Part shown: piece after piece, positions 40,646-49,071 of the stretch
How the letters are laid out: each line of letters opens with the position of its first letter
Numbering within the stretch: the stretch's first letter is position 1
Assembly (NCBI RefSeq): GCF_038007965.1
Contig: NZ_JBBOYD010000001.1
Location: forward strand, 1,962,501-2,026,500
Direction: 5' to 3'
Length of the DNA stretch: 64,000 nucleotides
Origin: Niallia sp. FSL W8-0635
GTDB taxonomy: Bacteria > Bacillota > Bacilli > Bacillales > Cytobacillaceae
Program-made: the position numbers and the translations under genes
Notes under the pieces: model-generated
Database searches by the model: none
What the model saw: only the letters and a program-made list of their open reading frames with translations
Told to the model about the DNA's origin: nothing

Positions 40646-41491
40646 TTAGGCTGACATGGTCTGAGTTCGATAGTCAATTGGACTCAGACCATTTAATTTC
40701 ATTTTAATTCGCTTCGTATTGTAATAATACATGTAAGCCTCTAACTCTTCTAAGAAATGCTTTTTATTTTCAAACTCTGTTTGATAGAAGAATTCCGATT
40801 TCATGATTCCAAAAAAATTCTCCATCACTGCGTTGTCATAACAATTCCCTTTTCTAGACATACTCTGAATAATATTTTGTTTTTTTAAGGCAGTTTGATA
40901 GGGCTCCATTTGATAATGCCACCCTTGATCCGAATGCATGATTAACCCTTCGTGATTCTTTGGCAAGTGTTCAAATGCCTGTTCAATCATTTGTGATACT
41001 AAGGAATAGGTCGGTCTAGAGCCGATTGTATAGGTGATGATTTCTTGATTGTATAGATCTAATATAGGAGATAAATAAAGTTTTTCTCCAAATAATTTAA
41101 ACTCCGTTATATCCGTTACCCATTTTTTATTGGGTTGAGTAGCCTGAAAGTTACGCTTAAGAATATGAGGCGCGGTCTTTCCAACTCCCCCTTTGTAAGA
41201 CTTATATTTCTTCATGCGAATCATACATTTTAGTCCTAATTCTTTCATGATACGCTGCACTTTTTTGTGATTGACTAAAAGGCCTCTATTATGAAGTGCC
41301 TGTGTTACCCGACGATAGCCATAACGACCATAATGTTCATTAAAAATAGAGGTAATTTCTTTTCTTAGTTTGGCATCTCTGTCTGGAAGATTTTTTTTCT
41401 TTACCAAGTAATAATACGTACTACGAGATAATTTAGCTATCATTAGTAGTTTAATCACCGGAAACTTATGCCTTAACTCATAGATCGCCAT
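40646..41491 (-). CDS. IS3-family transposase OrfB
   Basis: Catalytic subunit of the transposase, 281 aa. An HTH_21-type region (about residues 40-90) precedes an rve integrase core with the DDE residues in KKWVTDITEFKL, IMHSDQGWHYQ and CYDNAVMENFFG. The ATG overlaps the orfA stop by one base (TAATG). IS3 elements usually make an OrfAB fusion by -1 frameshifting; no classic A6G slip site is obvious, so re-initiation may also be used. Intact. Confidence 0.95.
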   Translation of the reverse strand: MAIYELRHKFPVIKLLMIAKLSRSTYYYLVKKKNLPDRDAKLRKEITSIFNEHYGRYGYRRVTQALHNRGLLVNHKKVQRIMKELGLKCMIRMKKYKSYKGGVGKTAPHILKRNFQATQPNKKWVTDITEFKLFGEKLYLSPILDLYNQEIITYTIGSRPTYSLVSQMIEQAFEHLPKNHEGLIMHSDQGWHYQMEPYQTALKKQNIIQSMSRKGNCYDNAVMENFFGIMKSEFFYQTEFENKKHFLEELEAYMYYYNTKRIKMKLNGLSPIDYRTQTMSA

Positions 41492-42000
41492 TACTTTATC
41501 TTCTTTGGTGATTTTTCCTTGTCCTGAACTAAGGCTTTCAACTTTTTTAAATAGGCATTCTCCATACGTAATTGTTCTATTTCTGCTTGAAGTTCTTTCA
41601 TTTTATCTGATTCAACTGGTCCTTTTTTTGGCATGGCAGATGTTCCTTCTTTCTTGGAAACAAAGGCTTTTACTCCCACCAGGTTATACTGCTCCTCCCA
41701 ACGCTGGATTGTATAGGGAGAAGAAAGATTAAAGCGAATAGCTGTCGTAAGATAAGATGCCCCTGTTTCTTCACGATATTTTAGTACCTCTAGTTTAAAC
41801 GAGGGCTCATAAAAAGCGCAACTATTCCTAGGGATTAAAGCTTCTATTCCGTACGTCCGGTATAATTTTACCCACTTCGAAACAGATTTTCGATCAATCC
41901 CCATCTGTTTCGCTACTTCAGCAAAAGAATATTTTCCACTCTCATATAGTTGAACAACAAACAACTTTCCTTCTGCTGTCCATTTTTCCTTTTTCTTCAT
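41491..42000 (-). CDS. IS3-family transposase OrfA
   Basis: DNA-binding subunit of the transposase, 169 aa. Two helix-turn-helix units are visible (SFAEVAKQMGIDRKSVSKWV near residue 25 and LTTAIRFNLSSPYTIQRWEE near 85), followed by a leucine-zipper-like helix (ELQAEIEQLRMENAYLKKL near 137) used for multimerisation. ATG 42000 is preceded by GGGGTG; the frame itself runs back to the IS end. Confidence 0.93.
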   Translation of the reverse strand: MKKKEKWTAEGKLFVVQLYESGKYSFAEVAKQMGIDRKSVSKWVKLYRTYGIEALIPRNSCAFYEPSFKLEVLKYREETGASYLTTAIRFNLSSPYTIQRWEEQYNLVGVKAFVSKKEGTSAMPKKGPVESDKMKELQAEIEQLRMENAYLKKLKALVQDKEKSPKKIK

Positions 42001-42050
42001 ACAAAAAACACCCCACTTATTGTGTCCAATAAGTGGGGTGCACTGCAAAG

Positions 42051-42135
42051 CTGAGGAGGCTCACCGCTCGCCCCATGGAAAGCGAAGTGTATTCAGGCTG
42101 CGGGTCATAGCAACAAACTTTACGAAAACAGCTTT
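42051..42135 (+). repeat. Right arm of the split inverted-repeat element
   Basis: Runs from CTGAGGAGGCTCACCGCTCG to the terminus ACTTTACGAAAACAGCTTT. Joined to the left arm with one AAG removed it restores the uninterrupted element. Confidence 0.75.
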
Positions 42136-42288
42136 CCTTGAAAAATCAAATAATTTCAAAGTTTTTATGTCCAAGCTGGAATATGTGTATTAAACTTGGA
42201 ATATAGTAACATTGGAATGATATATATCCTGATATGTTCATTAATCTTAATGAAACATGCGGGGGGGTTAAACAAGGAGGAGCTAGAA

Positions 42289-42549
42289 ATGGAGATATTA
42301 AAGGTTTCAGCAAAGTCTAGTCCCAATTCTGTAGCTGGTGCGCTTGCAGGTGTTCTACGAGAAAGAGGTGGAGCAGAAATCCAGGCAATTGGTGCAGGTG
42401 CATTAAATCAAGCGGTTAAAGCAGTTGCTATCGCAAGAGGATTTGTAGCACCTAGCGGAGTGGATTTAATCTGTATCCCTGCCTTCACTGATATCGTTAT
42501 TGACGGTGAAGAAAGAACAGCCATCAAGCTCATTGTGGAGCCTAGATAA
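42289..42549 (+). CDS. spoVS: Stage V sporulation protein S
   Basis: Small nucleic-acid-binding (Alba-like) protein needed for normal septation and spore coat and cortex progress. The 86 aa product is almost identical to B. subtilis SpoVS (starts MEILKVSAKSSPNSVAGALA, ends ERTAIKLIVEPR). ATG 42289 follows AAGGAGGAGCTAG; the longer frame from 42196 is not supported. Confidence 0.98.
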   Translation: MEILKVSAKSSPNSVAGALAGVLRERGGAEIQAIGAGALNQAVKAVAIARGFVAPSGVDLICIPAFTDIVIDGEERTAIKLIVEPR

Positions 42550-42575
42550 AGAGAAAATAAGATTATATGAAAAAA

Positions 42576-42604
42576 GGAAAGTATGATTAACATGCATGCT
42601 TTCC
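42576..42604 (+). terminator. Hairpin after spoVS
   Basis: GGAAAGTATG pairs with CATGCTTTCC over 10 positions with one G-U. The following tract (CGCTTTCCCTTCTTG) is a poor U-run, so termination would be partial. Confidence 0.5.
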
Positions 42605-42699
42605 CGCTTTCCCTTCTTGTGATTGGTACATTCGCTCGGGCAGAATCAATCCTTTCAGGAAGTTTACTTTAGAATGGAATAGAGCAAACCTTCAAAAGG

Positions 42700-42823
42700 A
42701 GGGGGGTGTCTCATCAATAAGGTTTAGTTTCATAGCAAGATTACAAGTTAGAGAACGAACTTTGCTCGAACTAGATTCTTGAAGCTGTGGACATAAACCG
42801 AATGAAAGAGGCACCTTTTTTTT
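42700..42823 (+). ncRNA. Candidate structured RNA with intrinsic terminator
   Basis: A long imperfect hairpin: GGTGTCTC (42705-42712) with GAGGCACC (42808-42815), GGTTTA (42721) with TAAACC (42794), GTTTCATAGC with GCTGTGGAC, and an inner AGTT-x-GAG/CTC-x-AACT stem, ending in T9. No reading frame of note lies inside. The T-box and 6S consensus I know do not fit. It may be a free sRNA or an attenuator for the dipeptidase gene 200 bases on. Confidence 0.4.
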
Positions 42824-43019
42824 ATTTTCTATTATTATTCATTAGTAAAAAAATATTCAGGTGACAAATATTAGCAATATAGATAGAAGAATAGCCTTAA
42901 TTTTTAAAAAAAATAAAATACTAGTTTAAATAGTTTGAAAATAATGATATCTTGATGGAAAGCCTGCAAAATTTACATAGAAGAAAAGAAAGAACATATT
43001 TGTATAGGAGTGGATTTTT

Positions 43020-43943
43020 TTGAATTACTTTGATGGGCATTCCGATGTTTTGTTAAAAATGTTTAAAGATAAAACAATTAATTTTCAGAATAGTGAAAAG
43101 CTTCATATTACGAAAGAAGGACTCCAAAAAGGTGGAGCTAAGATTCAATGCTTCGCCATCTATATTCCTGAATCCGTTCATCCTGATATGAAGTTTGAAG
43201 CAGCATTATCAATGACAACCATTTTTTACGAAAAAATCTTACAGCTTAACCCAGATTTAAAATTTATCCGTAATCAAAAGGATATCGAGCAATTGAAAGA
43301 AGAGGAAATTGGTGCGATTCTAACACTAGAGGGCTGCGATGCAATCGGTGCCGATTTATTGAAATTAAAGACATTACTTCAATTAGGCGTTTCAGCAGTC
43401 GGACTAACCTGGAACTATGCGAATGCTGTGGCAGATGGTGCATTAGAGCCAAGAGGTGCTGGTTTATCTTTATTTGGAAGAGAAACAGTGAAGCTTTTGA
43501 ATCAACAAGATATATTAGTAGATGTTTCCCATTTATCGGAAAATTCCTTCTGGGATGTAATGGAGCTTGGTGATCATCCTTATGCATCTCACTCGAATGC
43601 CTATAATCTATGCCCACATCCTCGTAATCTAAAAGATGAACAAATTAAAGCGTTGATTGAAGCAGACAGTGTAATTGGAATTACTTTCGTACCGCAATTT
43701 TTAAGTGGATCGAGTGCAGCAACCATTACGGATGTATTACGCCATTTAGATTATATCTGTTCCCTTGGAGGGGAGGATCATGTTGGCTTTGGCTCTGACT
43801 TTGATGGAATCTCACAAACAGTCAAAGGGCTAGCTTCAACCGCAGATTATCCGAATCTAATCAACGAGCTAACGAAATATTATACTAGTAGTCAAGTAGA
43901 GAAGTTTTTATATACAAATATGGTAAAAAGATTTCCGAAATAA
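43020..43943 (+). CDS. M19-family membrane dipeptidase
   Basis: Zinc dipeptidase of the renal dipeptidase family, 307 aa, acting on L-x or L-D dipeptides. Family motifs are complete: DGHSDVL at residue 4, LEGCDAIG near 103, GLTWNYANAVADGA near 132, DVSHLSENSFWD near 167, SHSNAYNLCPHPRNL near 190 and GFGSDFDG near 258. No signal peptide, so it is cytoplasmic despite the family name. The start is TTG with TAGGAG 8 bases before it. B. subtilis has tdh-kbl at this place instead. Confidence 0.93.
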   Translation: MNYFDGHSDVLLKMFKDKTINFQNSEKLHITKEGLQKGGAKIQCFAIYIPESVHPDMKFEAALSMTTIFYEKILQLNPDLKFIRNQKDIEQLKEEEIGAILTLEGCDAIGADLLKLKTLLQLGVSAVGLTWNYANAVADGALEPRGAGLSLFGRETVKLLNQQDILVDVSHLSENSFWDVMELGDHPYASHSNAYNLCPHPRNLKDEQIKALIEADSVIGITFVPQFLSGSSAATITDVLRHLDYICSLGGEDHVGFGSDFDGISQTVKGLASTADYPNLINELTKYYTSSQVEKFLYTNMVKRFPK

Positions 43944-43963
43944 AAGGGAATGTTAATAAATAT

Positions 43964-44012
43964 ACGGGCAGTTACGTTTTCTCCATTTGAGATAGAAAAC
44001 GTAACTGCCCGT
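43964..44012. repeat. Perfect 19-bp inverted repeat after the dipeptidase gene
   Basis: ACGGGCAGTTACGTTTTCT and its exact reverse complement with an 11-base loop. No T-run follows on either strand, so it may stabilise or process mRNA rather than terminate. Confidence 0.6.
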
Positions 44013-44164
44013 TACTGCGAGATTCCTACTATATAAAGATAAAGAAAATAGTAGAAATCTTTCTTTCTAACCTTGCTATTGTTTTCAAAAGGTCAAAGGC
44101 TTATACTAGAATAATGAAAATATGTCTATAAAGAGTAGTACATATGAAGTATAGATTGTTGTTT

Positions 44165-44206
44165 ATCAGGCTGTGGGTCATAATATCAACCTTTACGAGA
44201 ACAGCC
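44165..44206 (+). repeat. Partial right end of the inverted-repeat element
   Basis: ATCAGGCTGTGGGTCATAAT and CTTTACGAGAACAGCC match the last 45 bases of the right arm at 42090-42133 with a few changes. Apart from this the dipeptidase-miaB gap shows no gene. Confidence 0.55.
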
Positions 44207-44295
44207 AAAAAACAATCTATAAGAACTAACCTAAAACATGCATATTAACAAACTTATGGATGAAGAAAGTCATCGATAAGAGAGGAGTAGTTGAA

Positions 44296-45846
44296 ATGAA
44301 CGAAAAACAACGTTTAGAAGGACAAAAAATTGAAAGCACTAATTCTTCGGACAAAAAATCCGAAAAGGATTACAGCAAATATTTCGAAACAGTATACAAA
44401 GCACCTTCTTTAAAAGATGCAAAAAAACGGGGAAAAGAAGAAGTTCGTTATGAAAAAGATTTCTCAATTTCAGAACAATTCCGTGGAATGGGAGAAGGAC
44501 GCAAATTCTACATTCGTACATACGGCTGTCAAATGAATGAACATGATACGGAAGTAATGGCAGGGATTTTCTTAGCATTAGGCTATGAAGCAACAGATAC
44601 AGTGGATGATGCCAATGTTATTCTTCTTAATACATGTGCGATTCGTGAAAATGCTGAAAATAAAGTATTTGGTGAATTAGGACATTTAAAGCATTTAAAA
44701 ACAGAAAAACCAGACCTTTTAATAGGTGTTTGTGGTTGTATGTCCCAAGAAGAATCTGTAGTAAATAAGATTTTAAAAACATACACACAAGTAGACATGA
44801 TTTTCGGTACGCATAACATTCACCGTTTACCAAATATTCTTCAAGAAGCATATATGTCGAAGGAAATGGTAGTGGAAGTTTGGTCAAAAGAAGGGGACGT
44901 TATCGAGAACCTTCCGAAAGTACGTAATGGAAAAATTAAAGCGTGGGTTAATATCATGTATGGCTGTGATAAGTTCTGTACCTACTGTATCGTTCCTTAT
45001 ACGCGCGGGAAAGAGCGTAGCCGCCGTCCAGAGGATATTATTCAAGAGGTGCGTCAATTAGCAGCACAAGGCTATAAAGAAATTACGCTACTCGGCCAAA
45101 ACGTAAACGCATATGGAAAAGATTTTACAGATATCGATTTCCGTTTCGGTGATTTAATGGAGGAAATGCGCAAAATTGATATTCCCCGTGTTCGTTTTAC
45201 AACAAGTCACCCACGTGATTTCGATGATCATTTAATCGAAGTGCTTGCTAAAGGCGGAAATCTAGTAGAACATATTCATTTACCAGTTCAATCTGGTTCA
45301 TCTGATGTGTTGAAAATTATGGCGCGTAAATATACAAGAGAAAAGTATTTAGAATTAGTTCGCAAAATGAAAGCAGCTATTCCTAATTTAACGCTAACAA
45401 CAGACATTATTGTTGGATATCCAAATGAAACAGATGAGCAATTCGAAGAAACATTATCTCTTTATAAAGAGGTTGGCTTTGAAGCGGCTTACACATTCAT
45501 TTATTCTCCGCGCGAAGGTACACCGGCAGCGAAAATGAAAGATAATGTTCCAATGGAAGTGAAAAAGGAACGCTTGCAGCGATTAAATGCTTTAGTTAAT
45601 GAGTATTCTGCTAATTCCATGAAGGGCTATCACGGCCAAATTGTGGAAGTCCTTGTAGAAGGGGAAAGCAAGAATAATCCAGAGGTACTTGCTGGTTATA
45701 CACGCAAAAACAAGCTAGTAAACTTTGTTGGACCAAAATCAGCGATCGGCAAACTTGTTTCTGTGAAAATTACAGATGCAAAGACTTGGTCATTAAATGG
45801 AGAAATGATTGAAGTATTAGAAGCGGAAGCTGTTGAGGCAAACTAA
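44296..45846 (+). CDS. miaB: tRNA-2-methylthio-N6-isopentenyladenosine37 synthase MiaB
   Basis: Radical-SAM methylthiotransferase modifying A37 of tRNAs. The 516 aa product has the N-terminal UPF0004 domain with three cysteines ([26 protein letters not shown]), the radical-SAM cluster motif CDKFCTYC near residue 220 and a C-terminal TRAM domain. ATG 44296 follows AGAGGAG; the frame opens at 44260. Its stop overlaps the ricA start (TAATG), so the pair is translationally coupled. Confidence 0.96.
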   Translation: MNEKQRLEGQKIESTNSSDKKSEKDYSKYFETVYKAPSLKDAKKRGKEEVRYEKDFSISEQFRGMGEGRKFYIRTYGCQMNEHDTEVMAGIFLALGYEATDTVDDANVILLNTCAIRENAENKVFGELGHLKHLKTEKPDLLIGVCGCMSQEESVVNKILKTYTQVDMIFGTHNIHRLPNILQEAYMSKEMVVEVWSKEGDVIENLPKVRNGKIKAWVNIMYGCDKFCTYCIVPYTRGKERSRRPEDIIQEVRQLAAQGYKEITLLGQNVNAYGKDFTDIDFRFGDLMEEMRKIDIPRVRFTTSHPRDFDDHLIEVLAKGGNLVEHIHLPVQSGSSDVLKIMARKYTREKYLELVRKMKAAIPNLTLTTDIIVGYPNETDEQFEETLSLYKEVGFEAAYTFIYSPREGTPAAKMKDNVPMEVKKERLQRLNALVNEYSANSMKGYHGQIVEVLVEGESKNNPEVLAGYTRKNKLVNFVGPKSAIGKLVSVKITDAKTWSLNGEMIEVLEAEAVEAN

Positions 45847-46226
45847 TGGCTAAGTATACAAAAGAAGAAATTATTGAGCGAACAGAACAACTTGCCAAGA
45901 TGATTCGCGATACCGAAGAAGTCGAGTTTTATCAGCGGGCAGAACAGCAAATCAATCAAAACAAAAAAGTGAATGACCGAATTGCTCAAATCAAAAAATT
46001 GCAAAAACAAGCAGTTAATCTTCAGCACTATGGGAAAATTGCTGCTTTAAAGGAAACAGAAGCAAAAATTGATGCCTTGCAAAAAGAAATCGATGAGCTT
46101 CCAATCGTCAGCGAATTTAAAGAATCACAAGAAATCGTGAACGACATGCTCCAGATGATAACAAAAACCATTGCAAACACTGTTGAAACGGAAATTCTTT
46201 CGGCTGTTGAGAAGAAAGAAGATTAA
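45846..46226 (+). CDS. ricA: RicA (YmcA), component of the RicAFT complex
   Basis: Partner of RicF (YlbF) and RicT (YaaT). The complex carries iron-sulfur clusters, steers RNase Y cleavage of operon mRNAs and promotes competence, biofilm and sporulation. The 126 aa product is helical and Glu/Lys/Gln-rich (com_ylbF family) and somewhat shorter than B. subtilis YmcA. It starts within the miaB stop codon. Presence of rny in the same window fits the known partnership. Confidence 0.9.
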   Translation: MAKYTKEEIIERTEQLAKMIRDTEEVEFYQRAEQQINQNKKVNDRIAQIKKLQKQAVNLQHYGKIAALKETEAKIDALQKEIDELPIVSEFKESQEIVNDMLQMITKTIANTVETEILSAVEKKED

Positions 46227-46351
46227 TCAGCATGTGGATGGTTCAAGTTTAGCATTCTGAGCTAACTGGAGCGGGAAGCATATTTGCGAATCAATTAAAA
46301 TATACGTGTAATGGGTTCTGCTACCTGTCACACAAAGGTAAAATGCATATG

Positions 46352-46381
46352 AAAAAGACCATCGATTTGATGGTCTTTTTG
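46352..46381 (+). terminator. Terminator downstream of ricA
   Basis: Stem AAAAAGACCATC / GATGGTCTTTTT with T-run, about 125 bases after the stop. Confidence 0.88.
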
Positions 46382-46524
46382 TTGATATAATACAGAGGAT
46401 AAATAGGCGTGAAACGGTAGAAATATCAAAATGTAAGGTTACAGGGATTTCTGCTACCTTGCAAATGGGACTGCAAAATGAGGTTTTTTATTTGTAAACC
46501 CGCGTTGTTGATTAGGAGAAGTCA

Positions 46525-46708
46525 TAAGCGGAGAAATTCCGGCTAATGAAAAAAAGTGAGCATGAAAAGCAGAAATAAGCGGAAATTTTTCGGTTAACTC
46601 CTCTAAATAAGGCAAAATCAAGAGATTTGAATCATATAAGCGGAAAAACTACTCTTATTTTCAAAGAAATAAGAAAGATTTTCAATTTAAGCGGAATTTT
46701 TACGTTTA
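46525..46708 (+). repeat. Four-unit tandem array with TAAGCGGA cores
   Basis: TAAGCGGA occurs at 46525, 46576, 46637 and 46688, each followed after a few A/T bases by a CGGTTA-like or TTTA-type arm, giving small imperfect palindromes. Spacings are 51, 61 and 51 bases. The remainder of the ricA-46880 gap contains a CCTGCA/TGCAGG hairpin near 46785 and no gene. Confidence 0.7.
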
Positions 46709-46879
46709 TTTTTCAATCACGTTGAAATCACCATTCCGTTATAATGGAGCTTTGGTGTCATGTTCTTACACGTAATAAAAAGCCCTGCATTTTTGCAGGA
46801 CAAAAGGTATGGCAATCATAAGGACATTTTCATAAATGGTGACAGGTATCCTAATCCGTTGCATATGCGCGCTTGGTTT

Positions 46880-47233
46880 TTACTTATTTTGATTATTTAA
46901 AATGTTAATCGCTCGTAAGAATGCTTTTCGGTATTCCTGCTGTTCCTTCATAGCTGTTTGCAAGGTAGAAAGCAGTGCTTTATTTAGCTGCTTCGTTTCT
47001 TTATCTTTCGCATTTCCATTATTAATCGTTTGTTGAAGAAATGTATAGACTAGAAATAGAACAGAGTAGTTATCTACATAAGTAAGACTGACAGCACTTC
47101 CACCATTTCCTCCTTCTGCATGTGTATTAACAGAAGGTCCTCCCGTTTCCAATATTTTGTCTATAAGTTCCTCTGGTACGCCAAGCTCCTTTAATTTCTC
47201 AGCAGTTAAGCCAATATTTTTCTCTTTCGCCAT
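46880..47233 (-). CDS. Unrecognised 117-aa protein, third gene of the cluster facing cotE
   Basis: I do not recognise a family. The product starts MAKEKNIGLTAEKLKELGVP, a helix-hinge motif recalling membrane-binding or peptide-binding helices. A glycine-rich patch follows (THAEGGNGGSAVSL), then a hydrophobic stretch and a charged amphipathic C-terminus (TAMKEQQEYRKAFLRAINIL). ATG 47233 follows GGAGGAGGGG. It is the last of three minus-strand genes ending opposite ricA. A spore-surface role is only a guess from its neighbour cotE. Confidence 0.8.
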   Translation of the reverse strand: MAKEKNIGLTAEKLKELGVPEELIDKILETGGPSVNTHAEGGNGGSAVSLTYVDNYSVLFLVYTFLQQTINNGNAKDKETKQLNKALLSTLQTAMKEQQEYRKAFLRAINILNNQNK

Positions 47234-47265
47234 TTTTTCCCCTCCTCCTATTAGATATGTAAAAG

Positions 47266-47305
47266 AAAAGGGCAATCATCAAGATGATGTTGCCCTTTAT
47301 TATAT
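47266..47305 (-). terminator. Terminator between the second and third cluster genes
   Basis: On the minus strand AAAGGGCAA-C-ATCATC pairs with GATGATTGCCCTTT, then TTCTTTT. Confidence 0.8.
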
Positions 47306-47342
47306 GCTTCTCTCTTATTGGCGTGATTATTTTAAAAGGTGA

Positions 47343-47651
47343 TTAACCTTCGTTCACCATTTCAGGGCTGTTTTCGTTGTAAGATACAGCAGTAGCAGCA
47401 CCAGCAACGTTAGCATTAACTAAAATACCACCAACAAAGAAGTTTAATAAGTTAACACCTACAGCAGCACCACCAGCAGCACCAGAAGCAGTAAATTGGT
47501 TAGCAAGGTTACCATTTCCTTGAGTAGCGTTAGTGAATCCGCGAAGTTCTGCTCCTTTATTTCCAATGCCTTTACCTTTAGCAGTAACATCAGTACCAGC
47601 AACGCCAGAACCGTTACCTTTGTGACAATCAGATGTGTAGTTAGACAACAT
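47343..47651 (-). CDS. Unrecognised Gly/Ala/Asn-rich 102-aa protein, second cluster gene
   Basis: No family recognised. It starts MLSNYTSDCHKGNGSGVAGT, is rich in Gly, Ala and Asn and very poor in charged residues after residue 45, and has one hydrophobic core (GVNLLNFFVGGILVNANVAG, about 68-87) with small-residue spacing like GxxxG. It has a single cysteine. This composition suits a self-assembling structural protein or a membrane-active peptide. The ribosome binding site AAAGGAGGTGA is among the strongest in the window, so high expression is likely. Confidence 0.8.
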   Translation of the reverse strand: MLSNYTSDCHKGNGSGVAGTDVTAKGKGIGNKGAELRGFTNATQGNGNLANQFTASGAAGGAAVGVNLLNFFVGGILVNANVAGAATAVSYNENSPEMVNEG

Positions 47652-47687
47652 ATGATTTCACCTCCTTTCAAAAGTGAGATTCATTCC

Positions 47688-48143
47688 TTATTTTTTGATG
47701 AAATCAGATAAATCTAGTGAAAAAATAGGCTTGCCATTCACGTTTAATTTAAGATTCCCATCATCATTTGAAGCATCAATAACAGGTAGCTTTTCCTGTA
47801 GCTTGCTTAGTGTCTCTTGATTTACTAAGCTTTTTAATGTTTCTGGATTAAGATTCGGCATTACTTTATCTTTAAGCGAATCAAAATCGATATTGGCCAC
47901 TTTTTCTTTAATAGAATCTAAGTCAACATTTGGTGCAACCTTTTCTTTCACTGCCTCCATTGTGCTTTCAGATACATTGTTTGTTAAGCCTTTTGTTAAT
48001 TTTTGAACCAATCCACCCATTTCAGTAGATAGCTTACCGACTAATTCTTGTGCGTATTTAGCTCCTTCTTCACCAGAAACCTCTTTGCCATTTACATTGA
48101 ATTTAAAATCAAACTGATCGTTGTTATTAAATAACCCTGCCAA
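47688..48143 (-). CDS. Unrecognised 151-aa protein with matched terminal motifs, first cluster gene
   Basis: No family recognised. The two ends carry the same short beta-hairpin-like motif (FKFNVNGKEVSG near residue 13, LKLNVNGKPIFSLD near 131). Between them lies a repeated amphipathic helical block (VDLDSIKEKVAN, IDFDSLKDKVMP). The start is best placed at TTG 48143 after AAGGGGGTG, giving MAGLFNNNDQ; the frame opens at 48191. It reads away from cotE and shares the divergent promoter region. Confidence 0.78.
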   Translation of the reverse strand: MAGLFNNNDQFDFKFNVNGKEVSGEEGAKYAQELVGKLSTEMGGLVQKLTKGLTNNVSESTMEAVKEKVAPNVDLDSIKEKVANIDFDSLKDKVMPNLNPETLKSLVNQETLSKLQEKLPVIDASNDDGNLKLNVNGKPIFSLDLSDFIKK

Positions 48144-48494
48144 CTTCCTCACCCCCTTACCGTATACTACAGTATATAAAGATTTGACCAAGCTGTATCC
48201 GCGAATGTATTAATACAAACGCATATTTTTTTCGTAAGTTAAAAATTTTATCGAAGGAGTGCTGTGTTTTACCCATAATTAAGAAAAATTCTCGCCAGTT
48301 ACAAGCATGCAGGAATGCTTAGCAAAATGGAGGATATCCGTCTAGAAAAATAGCTAATATCGGCACACTTACCCAAGTTTTACATACAATGAAGTAGATT
48401 TAAGCATTACTTACAGTCTTTAAAATTTATCGCACACTAGACTCCTATCCCGCATAGGATGAAATGAAAATGAATGAGGAGGTTTCGCTCGAAC
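48144..48494. other. Divergent promoter region between the cluster and cotE
   Basis: No gene. CATAGGAT at 48453-48460 could be a -10 of sigma-E/K type for cotE, but it also lies in a CCTAT/ATAGG palindrome. An AAGCAT/ATGCTT hairpin is near 48304. I could not fix the promoters of either direction. Confidence 0.35.
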
Positions 48495-49043
48495 ATGGGA
48501 GAATATAGAGAGATTATTACAAAGGCAGTCGTAGCGAAAGGACGTAAATTCACAAAATCCAATCATACGATCTGCCCAGACAACAGCCCTTCAAGCATCT
48601 TGGGCTGCTGGATTATCAACCATACGTATGAAGCAGAAAAGGTTGGTAAAACAGTAGAAATTTGCGGATACTATGACATTAACGTTTGGTATTCCTATAA
48701 TGACAACACACAAACAGAAGTAGTTACAGAGCGTGTAAAATATACAGATGTCATTAAACTAAAATATCGCGATCCTGACTGCTTAGAAGACCACGATGTG
48801 ATTGCAACTGTATTACAGCAACCAAACTGCATCGAAGCAGTAATTTCTCCAAATGGCAATAAAATTATTGTTCATGTAGAAAGAGAATTTATCGTAGAAG
48901 TTATCGGAGAAACAAAAATCTGTGTAGAAGTATGCACAGACGAATGTGGCAAAGATGACGATGCATGGTTTGAAGATGAAGTAGAAGACGAAGAATTTGA
49001 AGAATTAAATCCAGATTTTCTTGTAGGTGGAGAAGAAGAGTAA
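48495..49043 (+). CDS. cotE: Outer spore coat morphogenetic protein CotE
   Basis: Organises assembly of the outer coat (and attaches exosporium in the B. cereus group). The 182 aa product starts [20 protein letters not shown], nearly identical to B. subtilis CotE, and ends with the typical very acidic tail [22 protein letters not shown] 48495 lies downstream of GAGGAGG; the frame opens at 48474. Four extra cysteines in the middle and tail (for example EVCTDECG) are not in the B. subtilis protein as I recall it and may crosslink. Confidence 0.97.
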   Translation: MGEYREIITKAVVAKGRKFTKSNHTICPDNSPSSILGCWIINHTYEAEKVGKTVEICGYYDINVWYSYNDNTQTEVVTERVKYTDVIKLKYRDPDCLEDHDVIATVLQQPNCIEAVISPNGNKIIVHVEREFIVEVIGETKICVEVCTDECGKDDDAWFEDEVEDEEFEELNPDFLVGGEEE

Positions 49044-49071
49044 AGGCTAGGGGCTTCCTAGTCTTTTTTTT
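49042..49071 (+). terminator. Terminator of cotE
   Basis: Stem AAAGGCTAGG / CCTAGTCTTT and T-run. Confidence 0.9.

Larger units (their letters stand above)
40607..42050 (-). mobile_element. IS3-family (IS150-like) insertion sequence with target duplication
   Basis: The element itself is 40610-42047 (1438 bp). Its ends begin TGTAGTGACCCCC on the left and, read inwards from the right, TGCAGTGCACCCC; about 19 of 26 terminal bases match. The flanking AAG at 40607-40609 and 42048-42050 is the 3-bp target duplication expected for the family. It carries two overlapping genes and looks complete and recently inserted. Confidence 0.95.

Noticed and set aside
46525..46708. CRISPR array
   Set aside because: Units are degenerate, spacers are not unique inserts of equal length, and no cas genes are near.
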